Shown: piece by piece, positions 32,674-41,074 of the stretch | Layout: every line of letters begins with the position of its first letter | Numbering within the stretch: position 1 is the stretch's first letter | Assembly (NCBI RefSeq): GCF_900109355.1 | Contig: NZ_FOBF01000023.1 | Span: 100,445-164,444 of the forward strand | Reading direction: 5' to 3' | Length of the DNA: 64,000 nt | DNA from: Nonomuraea pusilla | GTDB lineage: Bacteria; Actinomycetota; Actinomycetes; Streptosporangiales; Streptosporangiaceae | Made by a program: the position numbers and the translations under genes | The notes under the pieces: model-generated | Databases searched by the model: none | Seen by the model: the letters and a program-made list of their open reading frames with translations, nothing else | Told to the model about the DNA's origin: nothing

Positions 32674-33513
32674 TCAGCCGGTGACCGGCATGTGGGTCTT
32701 CACCGGCTTGGGGGTGGGTGCGGGCTTGGGCTCGTCCTGGGCTGGTGTGGGGTTCTCGTCCCACTGGATCCAGTCCTGCGTCACCGTCGTCCCGTGATCA
32801 CCCTGACCGGGGCGGGTGGGCGTCGGGGTGGGCGTAGGCGTCCGAGAGGGAGTGGGGGTGCCCGTCGACGTGGGGGGCTGGGAAGTGGGCGGCTGCGACG
32901 TCGGCGGCTGGGAGGTGGGCGGCTGGGAGGTGGGCGGCTGCGAGGTGGGCGGCTGCGAGGTCGGGGGCTGGGACGTGGGCGGCTGCGAGGTCGGCGGCTG
33001 CGAGGTCGGGGGCTGGGACGTCGGCGGCTGGGAGGTGGGCGGCTGCGAGGTCGGCGGGTCGGTGGGCGTGGAACCGCACTTGACCCAGAAGACCTTGTGC
33101 TTGGCCTTGCCGTGCTCCCCCTTGAAGGTCCAGACCAGCTTGTAATGCCCGTCAGGCAGCGTCGTGTCGACGGTACGGCCATGCCCGTCCTCGTCGAGTG
33201 TGAGCGTGCCGCTCTTCACTGTGGTCCCGTTGCCCGTGGGCGGCCAGGACTTGATCTCCCAGCTCACCTGCTCCACCCGGTCGAAGTTGAACCCGACCAG
33301 ATAGAACACGCAGACCTTCGGCTCGTTGCGCGGGTCGTCCTCCGGCGTCGTCCAGCTGTGGACCTTGACGTCGCCGTTGTCGCCGGGCGGCTTCCCGTGG
33401 AGCGATCCAGCCGAAGCCGCGCTGGAGGCGACGAGTACCGCGAGCGCTGCCACGGCGAACATGAGTGCCGCTGTCAGCCAGCGGCGGAGTGCAGAGTGTC
33501 TGAGGGGTGTCAC
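32674..33513 (-). CDS. Secreted protein with a long PPTSQ repeat tract and MPVTG C-terminus
   Basis: 279 aa from a GTG preceded by GAGG. A signal peptide (LTAALMFAVAALAVLVASSA, then ASAG) leads to a globular ~110-residue domain (VCVFYLVGFNFDRVEQVSWE, VKSGTLTLDEDGHGRT, HYKLVWTFKGEHGKAKHKVF). Then come about 12 copies of PPTSQ, a TPTPTPT stretch, and an end reading KTHMPVTG with the stop right after. MPVTG resembles a sortase LPxTG site, but the membrane helix and basic tail normally needed for anchoring are absent, so the protein is either released or C-terminally truncated. Confidence 0.8.
   Translation of the reverse strand: MTPLRHSALRRWLTAALMFAVAALAVLVASSAASAGSLHGKPPGDNGDVKVHSWTTPEDDPRNEPKVCVFYLVGFNFDRVEQVSWEIKSWPPTGNGTTVKSGTLTLDEDGHGRTVDTTLPDGHYKLVWTFKGEHGKAKHKVFWVKCGSTPTDPPTSQPPTSQPPTSQPPTSQPPTSQPPTSQPPTSQPPTSQPPTSQPPTSQPPTSQPPTSQPPTSTGTPTPSRTPTPTPTPTRPGQGDHGTTVTQDWIQWDENPTPAQDEPKPAPTPKPVKTHMPVTG
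32870..33058 (-). repeat. In-frame 15-bp tandem repeat encoding PPTSQ
   Basis: About 12 near-identical 15-bp units (plus-strand form GGCTGCGAGGTCGGC with variants GGGAGGTGGGC and GGGACGTCGGC). The variants are mainly third-codon changes, so the protein repeat is kept while the DNA drifts. Such tracts change length by slippage, so the linker length may vary between strains. Confidence 0.85.
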
Positions 33514-33680
33514 GGCCGTACCTCGGGATGTCTGGAAGAGCTGGGGCCTCAAACGGTCCCATCTGTGTAAAAATGTCACACCCGCTGGCCAAGGATCTTC
33601 AAACGTTCCAAACCGTTATCAAGCGGGCCAGATGGATACGCCTTCGTGCCGCATGCGTCACAGAACCTCAGGAGCCGATC

Positions 33681-34463
33681 GTGCCGCTCGATGCCCCCCG
33701 CCGCCTCCTCGGCGCCGCGTTCGTCGCCGCCAGCCTCGTCGCCTCGATCCCCGTCGCCGGCGCCGAGGCGTCGTCCGTCACCCTCGCCGTCGGCGCCTCC
33801 GTCACGACGACCGCGCTTCCCGAGGCCACCACGTTCACGCAGCTGAGCGGCCTCCCTCAGGACACCGACACGTACGGGAAGCTGAGCGGCGTCGTGGTCC
33901 ACCCCGCCCGTGCGGTGGCCGTCTACGCCCAGCCCGACGGCCAGCCCGTGGCGACGCTCCCGGCCAAGCAGCTCGGCAGTCAGACCTGGGTCCCGGTGGT
34001 GGAGACGCGCAAGGGCTGGTACCGCGTGCTCCTGCCCAGCAAGCCCAACCACGTCACCGGCTGGATCAAGGACAAGGGCCTGAAGAAGGCGCGCAGCCGC
34101 CACCGCGCCATCGTCAAGCTGGGCGCCAAGCAGCTGATCGTGATGAACGGCGGCAAGAAGCTCGGCACCTGGTCGGTGGCCATCGGCGGCCCCGACACGC
34201 CCACCCCGGCGGGCAGGACCTTCCTGCTGGCCCAGATGTCGCCGAAGAAGAAGACCTACAGCCCGCTGATCCTGCCGCTCGGCACGCATTCGCCGACGCT
34301 CGACACGTTCGGCGGCGGTCCGGGCACGGTCGCCTTCCACGGCTGGCCGGACCGGAAGGTGTTCGGCAAGGCGGTCACGCACGGCTGCATCAGGGTGCCC
34401 GCCCGCGCGCTCAAGGTGCTGTCCGGGCTGCCGCTGGGAACCCCGGTCCTGATCGCCCCCTGA
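33681..34463 (+). CDS. Secreted L,D-transpeptidase (YkuD domain)
   Basis: 260 aa. A signal peptide (LLGAAFVAASLVASIPVAGA), an SH3-like middle (YAQPDGQPVATLPAK, GWYRVLLPS, VTGWIKDKGL) and a C-terminal YkuD catalytic domain (QLIVMNGGKKLGTWSVAIG, TPTPAGRTFLL, FHGWPD) are seen. The active site is THGCIRVP with its catalytic Cys. It makes 3-3 peptidoglycan cross-links or attaches proteins. The GTG at 33681 has AGGAG seven bases upstream. It is divergent from the PPTSQ protein gene. Confidence 0.92.
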   Translation: MPLDAPRRLLGAAFVAASLVASIPVAGAEASSVTLAVGASVTTTALPEATTFTQLSGLPQDTDTYGKLSGVVVHPARAVAVYAQPDGQPVATLPAKQLGSQTWVPVVETRKGWYRVLLPSKPNHVTGWIKDKGLKKARSRHRAIVKLGAKQLIVMNGGKKLGTWSVAIGGPDTPTPAGRTFLLAQMSPKKKTYSPLILPLGTHSPTLDTFGGGPGTVAFHGWPDRKVFGKAVTHGCIRVPARALKVLSGLPLGTPVLIAP

Positions 34464-34502
34464 AGGCGCGGCCGACGACACGAAGCGGAGCCGGAGCGGC
34501 AG

Positions 34503-34530
34503 GACGAGGGCGCTGACCTGCGCCCTCGTC
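34503..34530 (+). terminator. Terminator hairpin after the L,D-transpeptidase
   Basis: GACGAGGGCGC pairs perfectly with GCGCCCTCGTC around a TGACCT loop, 40 bases past the stop. Confidence 0.65.
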
Positions 34531-34648
34531 GCCATGACGTCGTCACTCGCGATCGCCGTTCCCCGCTCGTCCGCAGGTGCCACGAGTTCGTCTTCTCCGA
34601 CGACTGAACCGATCAAACTGCCCCATCGCAGGCGATAGCGTGCCATCC

Positions 34649-35281
34649 ATGGTGGAGAACGGCGGGATCGAGAGAGCCGCGCGAACGGAAGGGACGCCGG
34701 ACACGCCCCTGCCTGACGAACTGGGGCGTACCCCTCGTGTGGTGCTGCGGCGGATGACCAGCCTGGATCAGGACGAGTTTCTCGAACGGGTCCGTGCGAG
34801 CGTCGACCTGCATCAGCCGTGGATGTCCCTGCCCGCGACGCCGGAGGCGTTCCAGACGTTCCTCGGCCGGTTCGACGAGGGACGATCCGCCGAAGGCCTG
34901 CTGATCTGCCTGAGCGACAGCGGCGCCATCGCGGGCAACGTCAACATCAACAGCATCGTCCGCGGACGCTTCCAGTGCGGCTCGCTGGGCTACGCGGCCT
35001 TCGCGCCCTACGCCGGTCGGGGGTACATGTCGGAGGGTCTCGGCCTGGTGCTGCGCCACGCGTTCGAGGAACTGCGGTTGCACCGGCTGGAGGCGCAGAT
35101 CCAGCCCGACAACCACGCGTCCACCAGGCTGGTCCAGCAGCACGGCTTCCGCTACGAGGGTTACTCGCCCGATCTGCTGTTCATCGACGGAGCCTGGCGC
35201 GGCCACGACCGATGGGCCATCACGAACGACATGGCCGGCCTCGTCCCCAGCGCCCCGCATCCCACGCTGCCAGGACGGTGA
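34649..35281 (+). CDS. GNAT-family acetyltransferase (RimJ/RimL-like)
   Basis: 210 aa. The fold begins at VVLRRMTSLDQDEF. Motif A is seen as YAAFAPYAGRGYMSEGLGLVL (acetyl-CoA loop GRGYMSEG), followed by LHRLEAQIQPDNHASTRLVQ and HGFRYEG, the typical end of the RimJ/RimL group that acetylates N-termini or small amines. The substrate is unknown. The ATG at 34649 is used; the 3' end overlaps the convergent HEAT-repeat gene by 62 bases. Confidence 0.88.
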   Translation: MVENGGIERAARTEGTPDTPLPDELGRTPRVVLRRMTSLDQDEFLERVRASVDLHQPWMSLPATPEAFQTFLGRFDEGRSAEGLLICLSDSGAIAGNVNINSIVRGRFQCGSLGYAAFAPYAGRGYMSEGLGLVLRHAFEELRLHRLEAQIQPDNHASTRLVQQHGFRYEGYSPDLLFIDGAWRGHDRWAITNDMAGLVPSAPHPTLPGR

Positions 35282-37397
35282 GGAGCCGGCGGCGCTCCTC
35301 GTCGTCCTGGCGGGCCTGCCGGCCGTAGGTGGCGGAGCCTGGCAGGGCGGCGTCGCCGTACGCCAGTTCGCGCAGCTCGGGCAGGAGCGGGGCGGCGTTC
35401 GCGCCGAGTTCCCGTAGCGCTTCGACCAGCCACGTTCCGGCCCCTGCCGTTCGAAGGTGCCGGCGTGCGGCGGCGACGAGCGGTGCGGTCTCGCCGGTTA
35501 CGCGGAGCAGCGCCAGCGCGGCCGCGGTGAAGTCGTGACGGTCGTCGAGCAGGCCGCGCAGCTTCGGGACGAGATCGGCGGCGGCCGGCCCGATCAGGCC
35601 GGCGAGTTCGGCCGCGTCCGCCGTGTGTCTGCCGCTGTCGAGCGCGTCGGTGACGGCGCTGAGCGGCGCGCGGGTCTCCCCGGCGCGCAGTAGGAGCCGG
35701 GCCGCCTCGATCCGTACCCTCATGACGGACGGGTCGTCGCCGGGGGCGGCGGTGGCGAGGTCGCGCAGCGCGGGAAGGAGGCCGTCCAGGGGGAGTCCGT
35801 GACGGAGCGCCGTGTGCGCGGCCGGAACGGGTTCGCCGCCCGCGGCGGCCTCGGCGACGCAGGCGCTCACCTGGGCGACGTCCCCGGTGATCGCCGCGAG
35901 GGCCTCGGCGCATCGGAGGCGGTGCGGCCAGGACGCCTCCGGGTCGTCGCGGACCCTGGTCAGCGCGGGCGCCGCCGCCGAGGCGGCGGGTCCGATCGCG
36001 GCGAGCGCCCGGACCGCCCACCAGCGGTCGTACGGGATGAGCGCGACGAGTTCGGGGACCGCGTCGGCCGCGTCCGGGCCCCAGTGGTGCAGCAGCCGGG
36101 TCAGCCCGTTCAGCTCGTTGTGCCAGTGCGTCCTGCTGAGCAGCTCGTCGTACCCTCCGGGCCGCGCAGGCCACTCGGGAGGCAGCGCCGCCAGCCGCCG
36201 GCGCACCGCTGCGAGCAGGCCGGGCTCGCAGGTCACGCCGGTGTCGATGAGGAGTCCGAGGATGCCGGGGATCACCGCGCCCACGGGGAGCGCGGTCATG
36301 AACGGTTCGCGCCAGCGCGGATCGCCGAGCATGATCAGGATCTCCAGGCCCGCGTCGAACAGCCGCGCCTCGTCCGAGTTCGGATCCTCGGCGACCGCTG
36401 GGGGCGGGCTCGCGACGTGGCCGGCCAGGGCCTCGGCCGCGGCAGGGGCAGCCGCGGGAACGTCCCGTACCGCTGTGGCTGCGGCCAGCCGAACGGCGAG
36501 CTCGGCGTGGCCGACCCCCGCGGCCAGCAGCGGCGCGAGCTCCTGGCGCGCCGAGCGCGAGCGCACGCACCGCCGGTAGGCCGCCTCGATCGCCGCGCGG
36601 GCGGTTTCGCCCGTCCCTTGCCTGAACAGCGTGTGGCACAGCGTGGCGAACGACGCGCCGTCGATCCGGGAGATGACGTCCATGAAGGGATCGGCCGACC
36701 AGATCCAGTTCTCCAGGCGCCTGCCGTGCAGGAGGCAGTCGACGAGCGTTTCCGTTGCGGTGTCCGGCCACGGGAGCGCGACGTCGGCGATCGCCCAGAG
36801 CGCGCCGGTCCGCGCGGCGGACGGCCTGGCCGGTGCCAGCTCCGCCTCCAGCCAGGCGGCGCTGCCCGACGGGTCGAGGCGGCCAGCCGCGGCCAGCAGG
36901 CCCGCCAGCGCCCGCGGCGACCTCTCGCGTCCGCGCCGGGCCCGCAGCGCGGGCACGACCTCCGCCGCGGCCTCACGCGGAAGGTTGCCGAGCAGGTACG
37001 TGGCGGCGTGCCGGATGCCGGCGTCCCGGTCGTCCAGCAGCGGCAGCAACCTCCGGGTCTCGCGGAGGAGGGCGGCTCCGACGTCCGCGAGCACCTGCGC
37101 GTCGGCGTCGCCGGTCGCGGCGATCGCGCCGAGCAGGGAGACCAGGCTCACGCGCCTGGGGGTGCCGGGGTCAGCGGCCAGCCGGGCGAGGAAGGGCACC
37201 GTCCACGGCGTCGCCGAGTACAGCGTTCCCTGGTGGTAGACGCTGCTGAACAGGTGCTCCATCGCTGCCGCCGCCGGCTCGGGGGCCGGGCCGACGGCGT
37301 CCCGCAACGCCTGCGGCACGTCCTCGGCCGAGCCGTACGCGTGGTCGAGGGAAGCCCAGTCGACGTCGTGAACGCCGTCGAGGGGGGCCGCCGTCAT
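35220..37397 (-). CDS. HEAT-repeat protein
   Basis: 725 aa made largely of paired helices of the HEAT/PBS-lyase type (for example LLPLLDDRDAGIRHAATYLL, AAVLAGVGHAELAVRLAAA-like units, WWAVRALAAIGPAASAAAPA, PHRLRCAEALAAITGD). No catalytic motif, signal peptide or membrane helix is seen, so it is likely a cytoplasmic scaffold. Its partner is unknown, and it is monocistronic. Confidence 0.85.
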   Translation of the reverse strand: MTAAPLDGVHDVDWASLDHAYGSAEDVPQALRDAVGPAPEPAAAAMEHLFSSVYHQGTLYSATPWTVPFLARLAADPGTPRRVSLVSLLGAIAATGDADAQVLADVGAALLRETRRLLPLLDDRDAGIRHAATYLLGNLPREAAAEVVPALRARRGRERSPRALAGLLAAAGRLDPSGSAAWLEAELAPARPSAARTGALWAIADVALPWPDTATETLVDCLLHGRRLENWIWSADPFMDVISRIDGASFATLCHTLFRQGTGETARAAIEAAYRRCVRSRSARQELAPLLAAGVGHAELAVRLAAATAVRDVPAAAPAAAEALAGHVASPPPAVAEDPNSDEARLFDAGLEILIMLGDPRWREPFMTALPVGAVIPGILGLLIDTGVTCEPGLLAAVRRRLAALPPEWPARPGGYDELLSRTHWHNELNGLTRLLHHWGPDAADAVPELVALIPYDRWWAVRALAAIGPAASAAAPALTRVRDDPEASWPHRLRCAEALAAITGDVAQVSACVAEAAAGGEPVPAAHTALRHGLPLDGLLPALRDLATAAPGDDPSVMRVRIEAARLLLRAGETRAPLSAVTDALDSGRHTADAAELAGLIGPAAADLVPKLRGLLDDRHDFTAAALALLRVTGETAPLVAAARRHLRTAGAGTWLVEALRELGANAAPLLPELRELAYGDAALPGSATYGRQARQDDEERRRLLTVLAAWDAGRWGRGRPCRS

Positions 37398-37517
37398 CCG
37401 TCTCCGTCCTTCTCCCGCGTCATCTCCTGATCGGCGACAGCCTACGGTCCGGTCTCCCGTGGCCGATCATCGGCACGAAGCGCGGCCCTGGGCCGTTGTC
37501 CCTCGTGAGGAGGAACC

Positions 37518-38108
37518 ATGATCCTGGACAGGCGGCCCGGGTTGGCGCTCGTCGTGGGGGGCTCGGTGCTCGCGGGCGGGGCCGCCGTCCTCGTCGCCCG
37601 GCCCTTCTGGCATCCGATGTTCACGCCGGACGTCCTCGCGGGCGCCGTCGTCGGGGTGGGCCTGGTCGTCGTCCCGGTCGTCCTGGGGCGGGTGTCGCGG
37701 GCCGTCCGGATGATGTACGGATCGGCCGTGATGGGGGGCGGGGCCGTGCTCATGGCGATCACGCTGCTGGCGCCCCTGCTGCGTCCCGGCCCGTACACGG
37801 TGCGGGACTCCACCGACGTGGCGTTCCTCGGGACGCTCGGCGGGCTGGTGGCAGGCGGGGGGACCGTGCTGGCGGCGACGGCGGTCCTCCTGCTGCGCGA
37901 GGCGGGCGTGAGGCACGTCGGCTGGGCGGAGGAACGGGGCGGGGACGGGAGCAGCGGAGGGTACGTGGCGGTCTGCTCCTGCGGGTGGCAGGGGAGCCGC
38001 AGGCGGGACCCGTCCGAGGCCCTCTGCGAGGCCGGCGACCACGCGGGCGCGATCCGGCCTGTGGTCCGGAGCCAGGAGGACGGGACGGGCCATACGGCGA
38101 CCGGATAG
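37518..38108 (+). CDS. Membrane protein with C-terminal Cys-x-Cys segment
   Basis: 196 aa. Four helices (LALVVGGSVLAGGAAVLVA, VLAGAVVGVGLVVVPVVLG, GSAVMGGGAVLMAITLLAP, GTLGGLVAGGGTVLAATAVL) are followed by a ~60-residue soluble tail containing VAVCSCGWQG and ALCEAGDHAG. The CSCGW motif is common in small actinomycete proteins and may bind a metal. The function is unknown. The ATG at 37518 follows GAGGAGGAACC. Confidence 0.75.
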   Translation: MILDRRPGLALVVGGSVLAGGAAVLVARPFWHPMFTPDVLAGAVVGVGLVVVPVVLGRVSRAVRMMYGSAVMGGGAVLMAITLLAPLLRPGPYTVRDSTDVAFLGTLGGLVAGGGTVLAATAVLLLREAGVRHVGWAEERGGDGSSGGYVAVCSCGWQGSRRRDPSEALCEAGDHAGAIRPVVRSQEDGTGHTATG

Positions 38109-38114
38109 GCGTCG

Positions 38115-38140
38115 CGGGCGGCCCCGGGTGGGGCCGCCCG
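38115..38140. terminator. Bidirectional terminator hairpin
   Basis: CGGGCGGCCCC pairs perfectly with GGGGCCGCCCG around GGGT, between the convergent stops at 38108 and 38151. Confidence 0.7.
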
Positions 38141-38150
38141 TCTCGGTGGG

Positions 38151-39059
38151 TCAGCCGTGCAGCAGGGGCAGGCCCGGGTGCTTGACCTTGGCCTTCATCA
38201 GGCTGGGCGCGCCGTTGCCGCCGATGTTGACGAAGTAGAGCACCCGGCCGTCGAAGGCCAGGCTGGCGGGGCTGTCCAGCTTGTCCGCCAGGACCTCCAC
38301 CTGGCCGTTCGTCCTGACCAGGTTGAGGGTGTTGCCGGTGTAGCTCGGGGCGTACAGCTGGCCGCGTACGTCGAAGGCCACGCCGTCGGCCCCTGCCAGC
38401 TTGGCGTCCTTGACGTGGACGGCCGGCGTGCCCGCCTGGCCGCCCTTGCCGTACGGGATGCGGACGATCTGCGCCTGGTCGGAGACGGCGACGTAGAACG
38501 CGCCCGCGCGCCAGGCGATGCCGTTCGCGCCGACGCCGTCGGCGCCGGGGTCGAGCAGCGGCGACTTCGCCCAGACCGCCGCCTTGCCGCCGGTCACCCG
38601 GTAGACGGCGCCGTGCGCGGAGTCGGTGACGTACAGGGCGCCGTCGGGGCCGAAGGCGAGGGCGTTGGCGAAGCCGATCGGCAGCGCGGCGTGCAGCTTG
38701 GCGTCGCCCCAGGGCGTGATGCTCCAGACGCCGTTGGTGGCGGCGTCGCCCGAGTTGAGCAGGGCGTAGACGGTGCCGCGGCGGTCGGTGGCCAGGCCGT
38801 TCAGCCGGCCCTCGCCCACGGGCAGGGCGGCCAGGAGGGTGTCGGTGCCGGTGGCGTCGATCTTCCTGACCTCGCCCTTGGACAGCAGCCCGACGTAGAC
38901 CTCGCCGTGGGGTCCGACGGCGACGCCCTCGGTGAGGTCGGTGTACGGCTGGACGACGACCGGCCGGAGCGTGGCCGCCTGAGCGGGTGTGGCGATCAGG
39001 GCTGAGAGCGCGGCGATCGCGACGAGAATGAGGGGGATGCGCTTCATGCGCTTGATCAT
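38151..39059 (-). CDS. Secreted SMP-30/NHL-type beta-propeller protein
   Basis: 302 aa. A signal peptide (MKRIPLILVAIAALSALIAT, then PAQA) precedes a six-blade-like repeat pattern: EGVAVGPHGEVYVGLLSKGE, LNGLATDRRGTVYALLNSGD, NALAFGPDGALYVTDSAHGA, NGIAWRAGAFYVAV, DGVAFDVRGQLYAPSYTGNT, ASLAFDGRVLYFVN. These match the SMP-30/gluconolactonase/NHL propeller fold, but no metal site is evident, so enzyme activity is unproven. The start is ATG 39057-39059 or the ATG 12 bases inside. Confidence 0.82.
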   Translation of the reverse strand: MIKRMKRIPLILVAIAALSALIATPAQAATLRPVVVQPYTDLTEGVAVGPHGEVYVGLLSKGEVRKIDATGTDTLLAALPVGEGRLNGLATDRRGTVYALLNSGDAATNGVWSITPWGDAKLHAALPIGFANALAFGPDGALYVTDSAHGAVYRVTGGKAAVWAKSPLLDPGADGVGANGIAWRAGAFYVAVSDQAQIVRIPYGKGGQAGTPAVHVKDAKLAGADGVAFDVRGQLYAPSYTGNTLNLVRTNGQVEVLADKLDSPASLAFDGRVLYFVNIGGNGAPSLMKAKVKHPGLPLLHG

Positions 39060-39293
39060 TTCGCAGCGGAATCCCCAACGTGTCACCGATTCTTCCGTGA
39101 ATTGTCACGCGAAAACGGCCTCATATGCAGAAACCCGTGAAATCCAAATCTCCTGTGGAGAATTCCGGGTTTTCGCACGGTCCATATTTCCGTTTGCGGT
39201 CGCGTGGTCGGCGGACCAGTGCTCGGTTCGATCTTCGTCGTGCGGCCGGCCTCGGCCTGCGGCTCGGGCAGGTCCGCCAGGAGATGGTCTGGT

Positions 39294-39463
39294 TCACCAG
39301 GGCCTGCGGGCGTGCGCCTCGGGGCTCCCGCCTCTGGCGAGCTTGGGCCAGTGGGAGGCGGCGCACGTCAGGACCGTCTGCAGGAGGCCCTCGGCGAGGC
39401 GGGCGTTCCCGGTGAGCAGGAACTCCTCCCAGGCGCCCCAGATTGGAATCCACAACGGACTGT
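39294..39463 (-). pseudogene. Possible C-terminal gene remnant
   Basis: The minus strand reads PLWIPIWGAWEEFLLTGNAR then LAEGLLQTVLTCAASHWPKL before a stop at 39294. This is protein-like, but there is no start codon and the upstream part is replaced by the start of the SMI1 gene on the other strand. The rest of the 431-base gap 39060-39490 shows nothing recognisable. Confidence 0.28.
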
Positions 39464-39490
39464 CGGGGACGCTCGGTAAAGTCGCGGCTT

Positions 39491-41074
39491 GTGTGGCGGT
39501 GGGGGAGGGTTTGTCTGGCCGGGCTGCTGCTGTGTGCCGGGGCCGGCGGCAGCGGGGCTGAGCCCGTGTCGGGGGTGATGTGCGCCGCCTCCGGCGGAAC
39601 GTACATGGTGTGGTCGTGCGGCGACCCGGAGACCGAGGCGCAGTTGCGCGCGCAGGCCATGACGCCGGACGAGGCCCGCTCCGTCGGCTGCCCGCCCGTG
39701 TACTTCGGCCGCGGCCCCGAACAGGACGAGGAGACCTGGCAGGTGCTCGTCCCGACCGGCGAGCCGTCCCTGACCCCGCGCACTCCCGACCCGGCCGTCG
39801 CCGGGCGCGTCGGCGCGGCATGGGACAGGATCGAGCGCTGGCTGGGCGCGCACGCGTCGGCGACGCTCAGGAAGCTGCGCCACCCGGTGGACGGCGACCA
39901 CCTGGCTCGCTGGGAGCGGGACAACGGCAGGCTGCCTGACGACCTGTTCGCCTCCCTGCAGCGCCACGACGGGGCCGACGGCAACTTCGGCGCGGGCTTC
40001 CCGCTGCCTCCGGAGCTGGGCCTGGCCCGCCTGTCCAGCTTCGACTCGCTCAGGTCGTCCAACTGCCAGGACCTGGTGATGTCCGGGGCCGTGGACGAGG
40101 CCGACCCCGACGACGGCGCGTGGCACGGCAGCCTGCTGCCCTTCGCGAGCGACGGGCACGGCTGGGACCTGTTCGCCGATCCGCGGAACGGCCGGGTGGG
40201 GGAGAAGAAGTGGGATGAGCGCGTCCGCTACGACGGGCCGATGGGCTGGCGGTCGTTCGCGGACCTGCTGGAGGCGCTCGCGGCGTCGATGGAGCAGGGG
40301 CAGGCCGTACGCGAGTGGTATCCGTCGGTCTCGGCGGGCTGCGAGCTGCGGTGGACGACCGCCAGGCCCCCGAGCCTGCCGTCGGGTTGCGCGGGATCCG
40401 CCCGCCCGTCGCCCACCCCGGAGCCGACCCCGGAGGCGGAAGAGCCGTCGCCGCTCACCGACGCCGACGCGCGCGGGATCGGCTGCCGCCCGCCGCGCCG
40501 GCCGCCCGTGGTGCGGACGCCGGACCCGGCCGTGACGAGGAAGGTCGACGCGGCCTGGCGGCGCATCGAGCGGTGGCTGCTGCGCAGGGCGCCCAGGAGC
40601 CACCGCACGCTCCGCGCGCCCGCCCGCCCTCTGGACATCGCCAGGGCGGAGGCCCGCATGGGCCTGACCTTCCCCGACGACCTGCGGGCCTCGCTGCTGC
40701 GGCACGACGGCGCCGGGATCGGTCCGGGACCGCTGTGGCTGTACGCCCCGGCCAAGGAGATCGCGGCGGAGTGGTCCCTGATGTGCGGCCTGTACCTCGA
40801 CGGCACCATCACGCCCGATGTCACCTGGTGGCACGGGCGGCTCATCCCGTACGCGCCGTCCAACGACGGAGGCCACCTGTTCCTGGACACCGGGACGGGC
40901 AGGACCGGCGAGTACTACAACGAGACCGGCCTGACGCTCGAAGGCGACCCCGTCTGGCCCTCCTACCTGGCCCAGCTCTCGGACCTCGCCACCTCGCTGG
41001 AGATGGGCAGGCCCATGCGCTCCTGGAAGCCGACCGTCGTCAAGGGCGAGCTGGACTGGACGTTCGTGCGCTGA
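39491..41074 (+). CDS. Secreted or lipid-anchored protein with two SMI1/KNR4 domains
   Basis: 527 aa. A hydrophobic N-terminus (VWRWGRVCLAGLLLCAGAG) suggests export. Two halves repeat the same SMI1/KNR4 pattern: AAWDRIERWLGAHASATLRK, DNGRLPDDLFASLQRHDGA, WHGSLLPFASDGHGWDLFAD and AAWRRIERWLLRRAPRSHRT, MGLTFPDDLRASLLRHDGA, WHGRLIPYAPSNDGGHLFLD. A Pro-rich linker (PSPTPEPTPEAEEPS) joins them. SMI1 domains often act as immunity proteins to contact-dependent toxins, though no toxin gene is nearby. The GTG at 39491 was chosen to keep the export signal. The 3' end overlaps the convergent regulator by 35 bases. Confidence 0.8.
   Translation: MWRWGRVCLAGLLLCAGAGGSGAEPVSGVMCAASGGTYMVWSCGDPETEAQLRAQAMTPDEARSVGCPPVYFGRGPEQDEETWQVLVPTGEPSLTPRTPDPAVAGRVGAAWDRIERWLGAHASATLRKLRHPVDGDHLARWERDNGRLPDDLFASLQRHDGADGNFGAGFPLPPELGLARLSSFDSLRSSNCQDLVMSGAVDEADPDDGAWHGSLLPFASDGHGWDLFADPRNGRVGEKKWDERVRYDGPMGWRSFADLLEALAASMEQGQAVREWYPSVSAGCELRWTTARPPSLPSGCAGSARPSPTPEPTPEAEEPSPLTDADARGIGCRPPRRPPVVRTPDPAVTRKVDAAWRRIERWLLRRAPRSHRTLRAPARPLDIARAEARMGLTFPDDLRASLLRHDGAGIGPGPLWLYAPAKEIAAEWSLMCGLYLDGTITPDVTWWHGRLIPYAPSNDGGHLFLDTGTGRTGEYYNETGLTLEGDPVWPSYLAQLSDLATSLEMGRPMRSWKPTVVKGELDWTFVR

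Noticed and set aside
32816..33145. Plus-strand frame with GGWEVGG/GGCEVGG repeats
   Set aside because: This is the reverse frame of the PPTSQ repeat. The minus strand has a signal peptide, ribosome-binding site and terminator.
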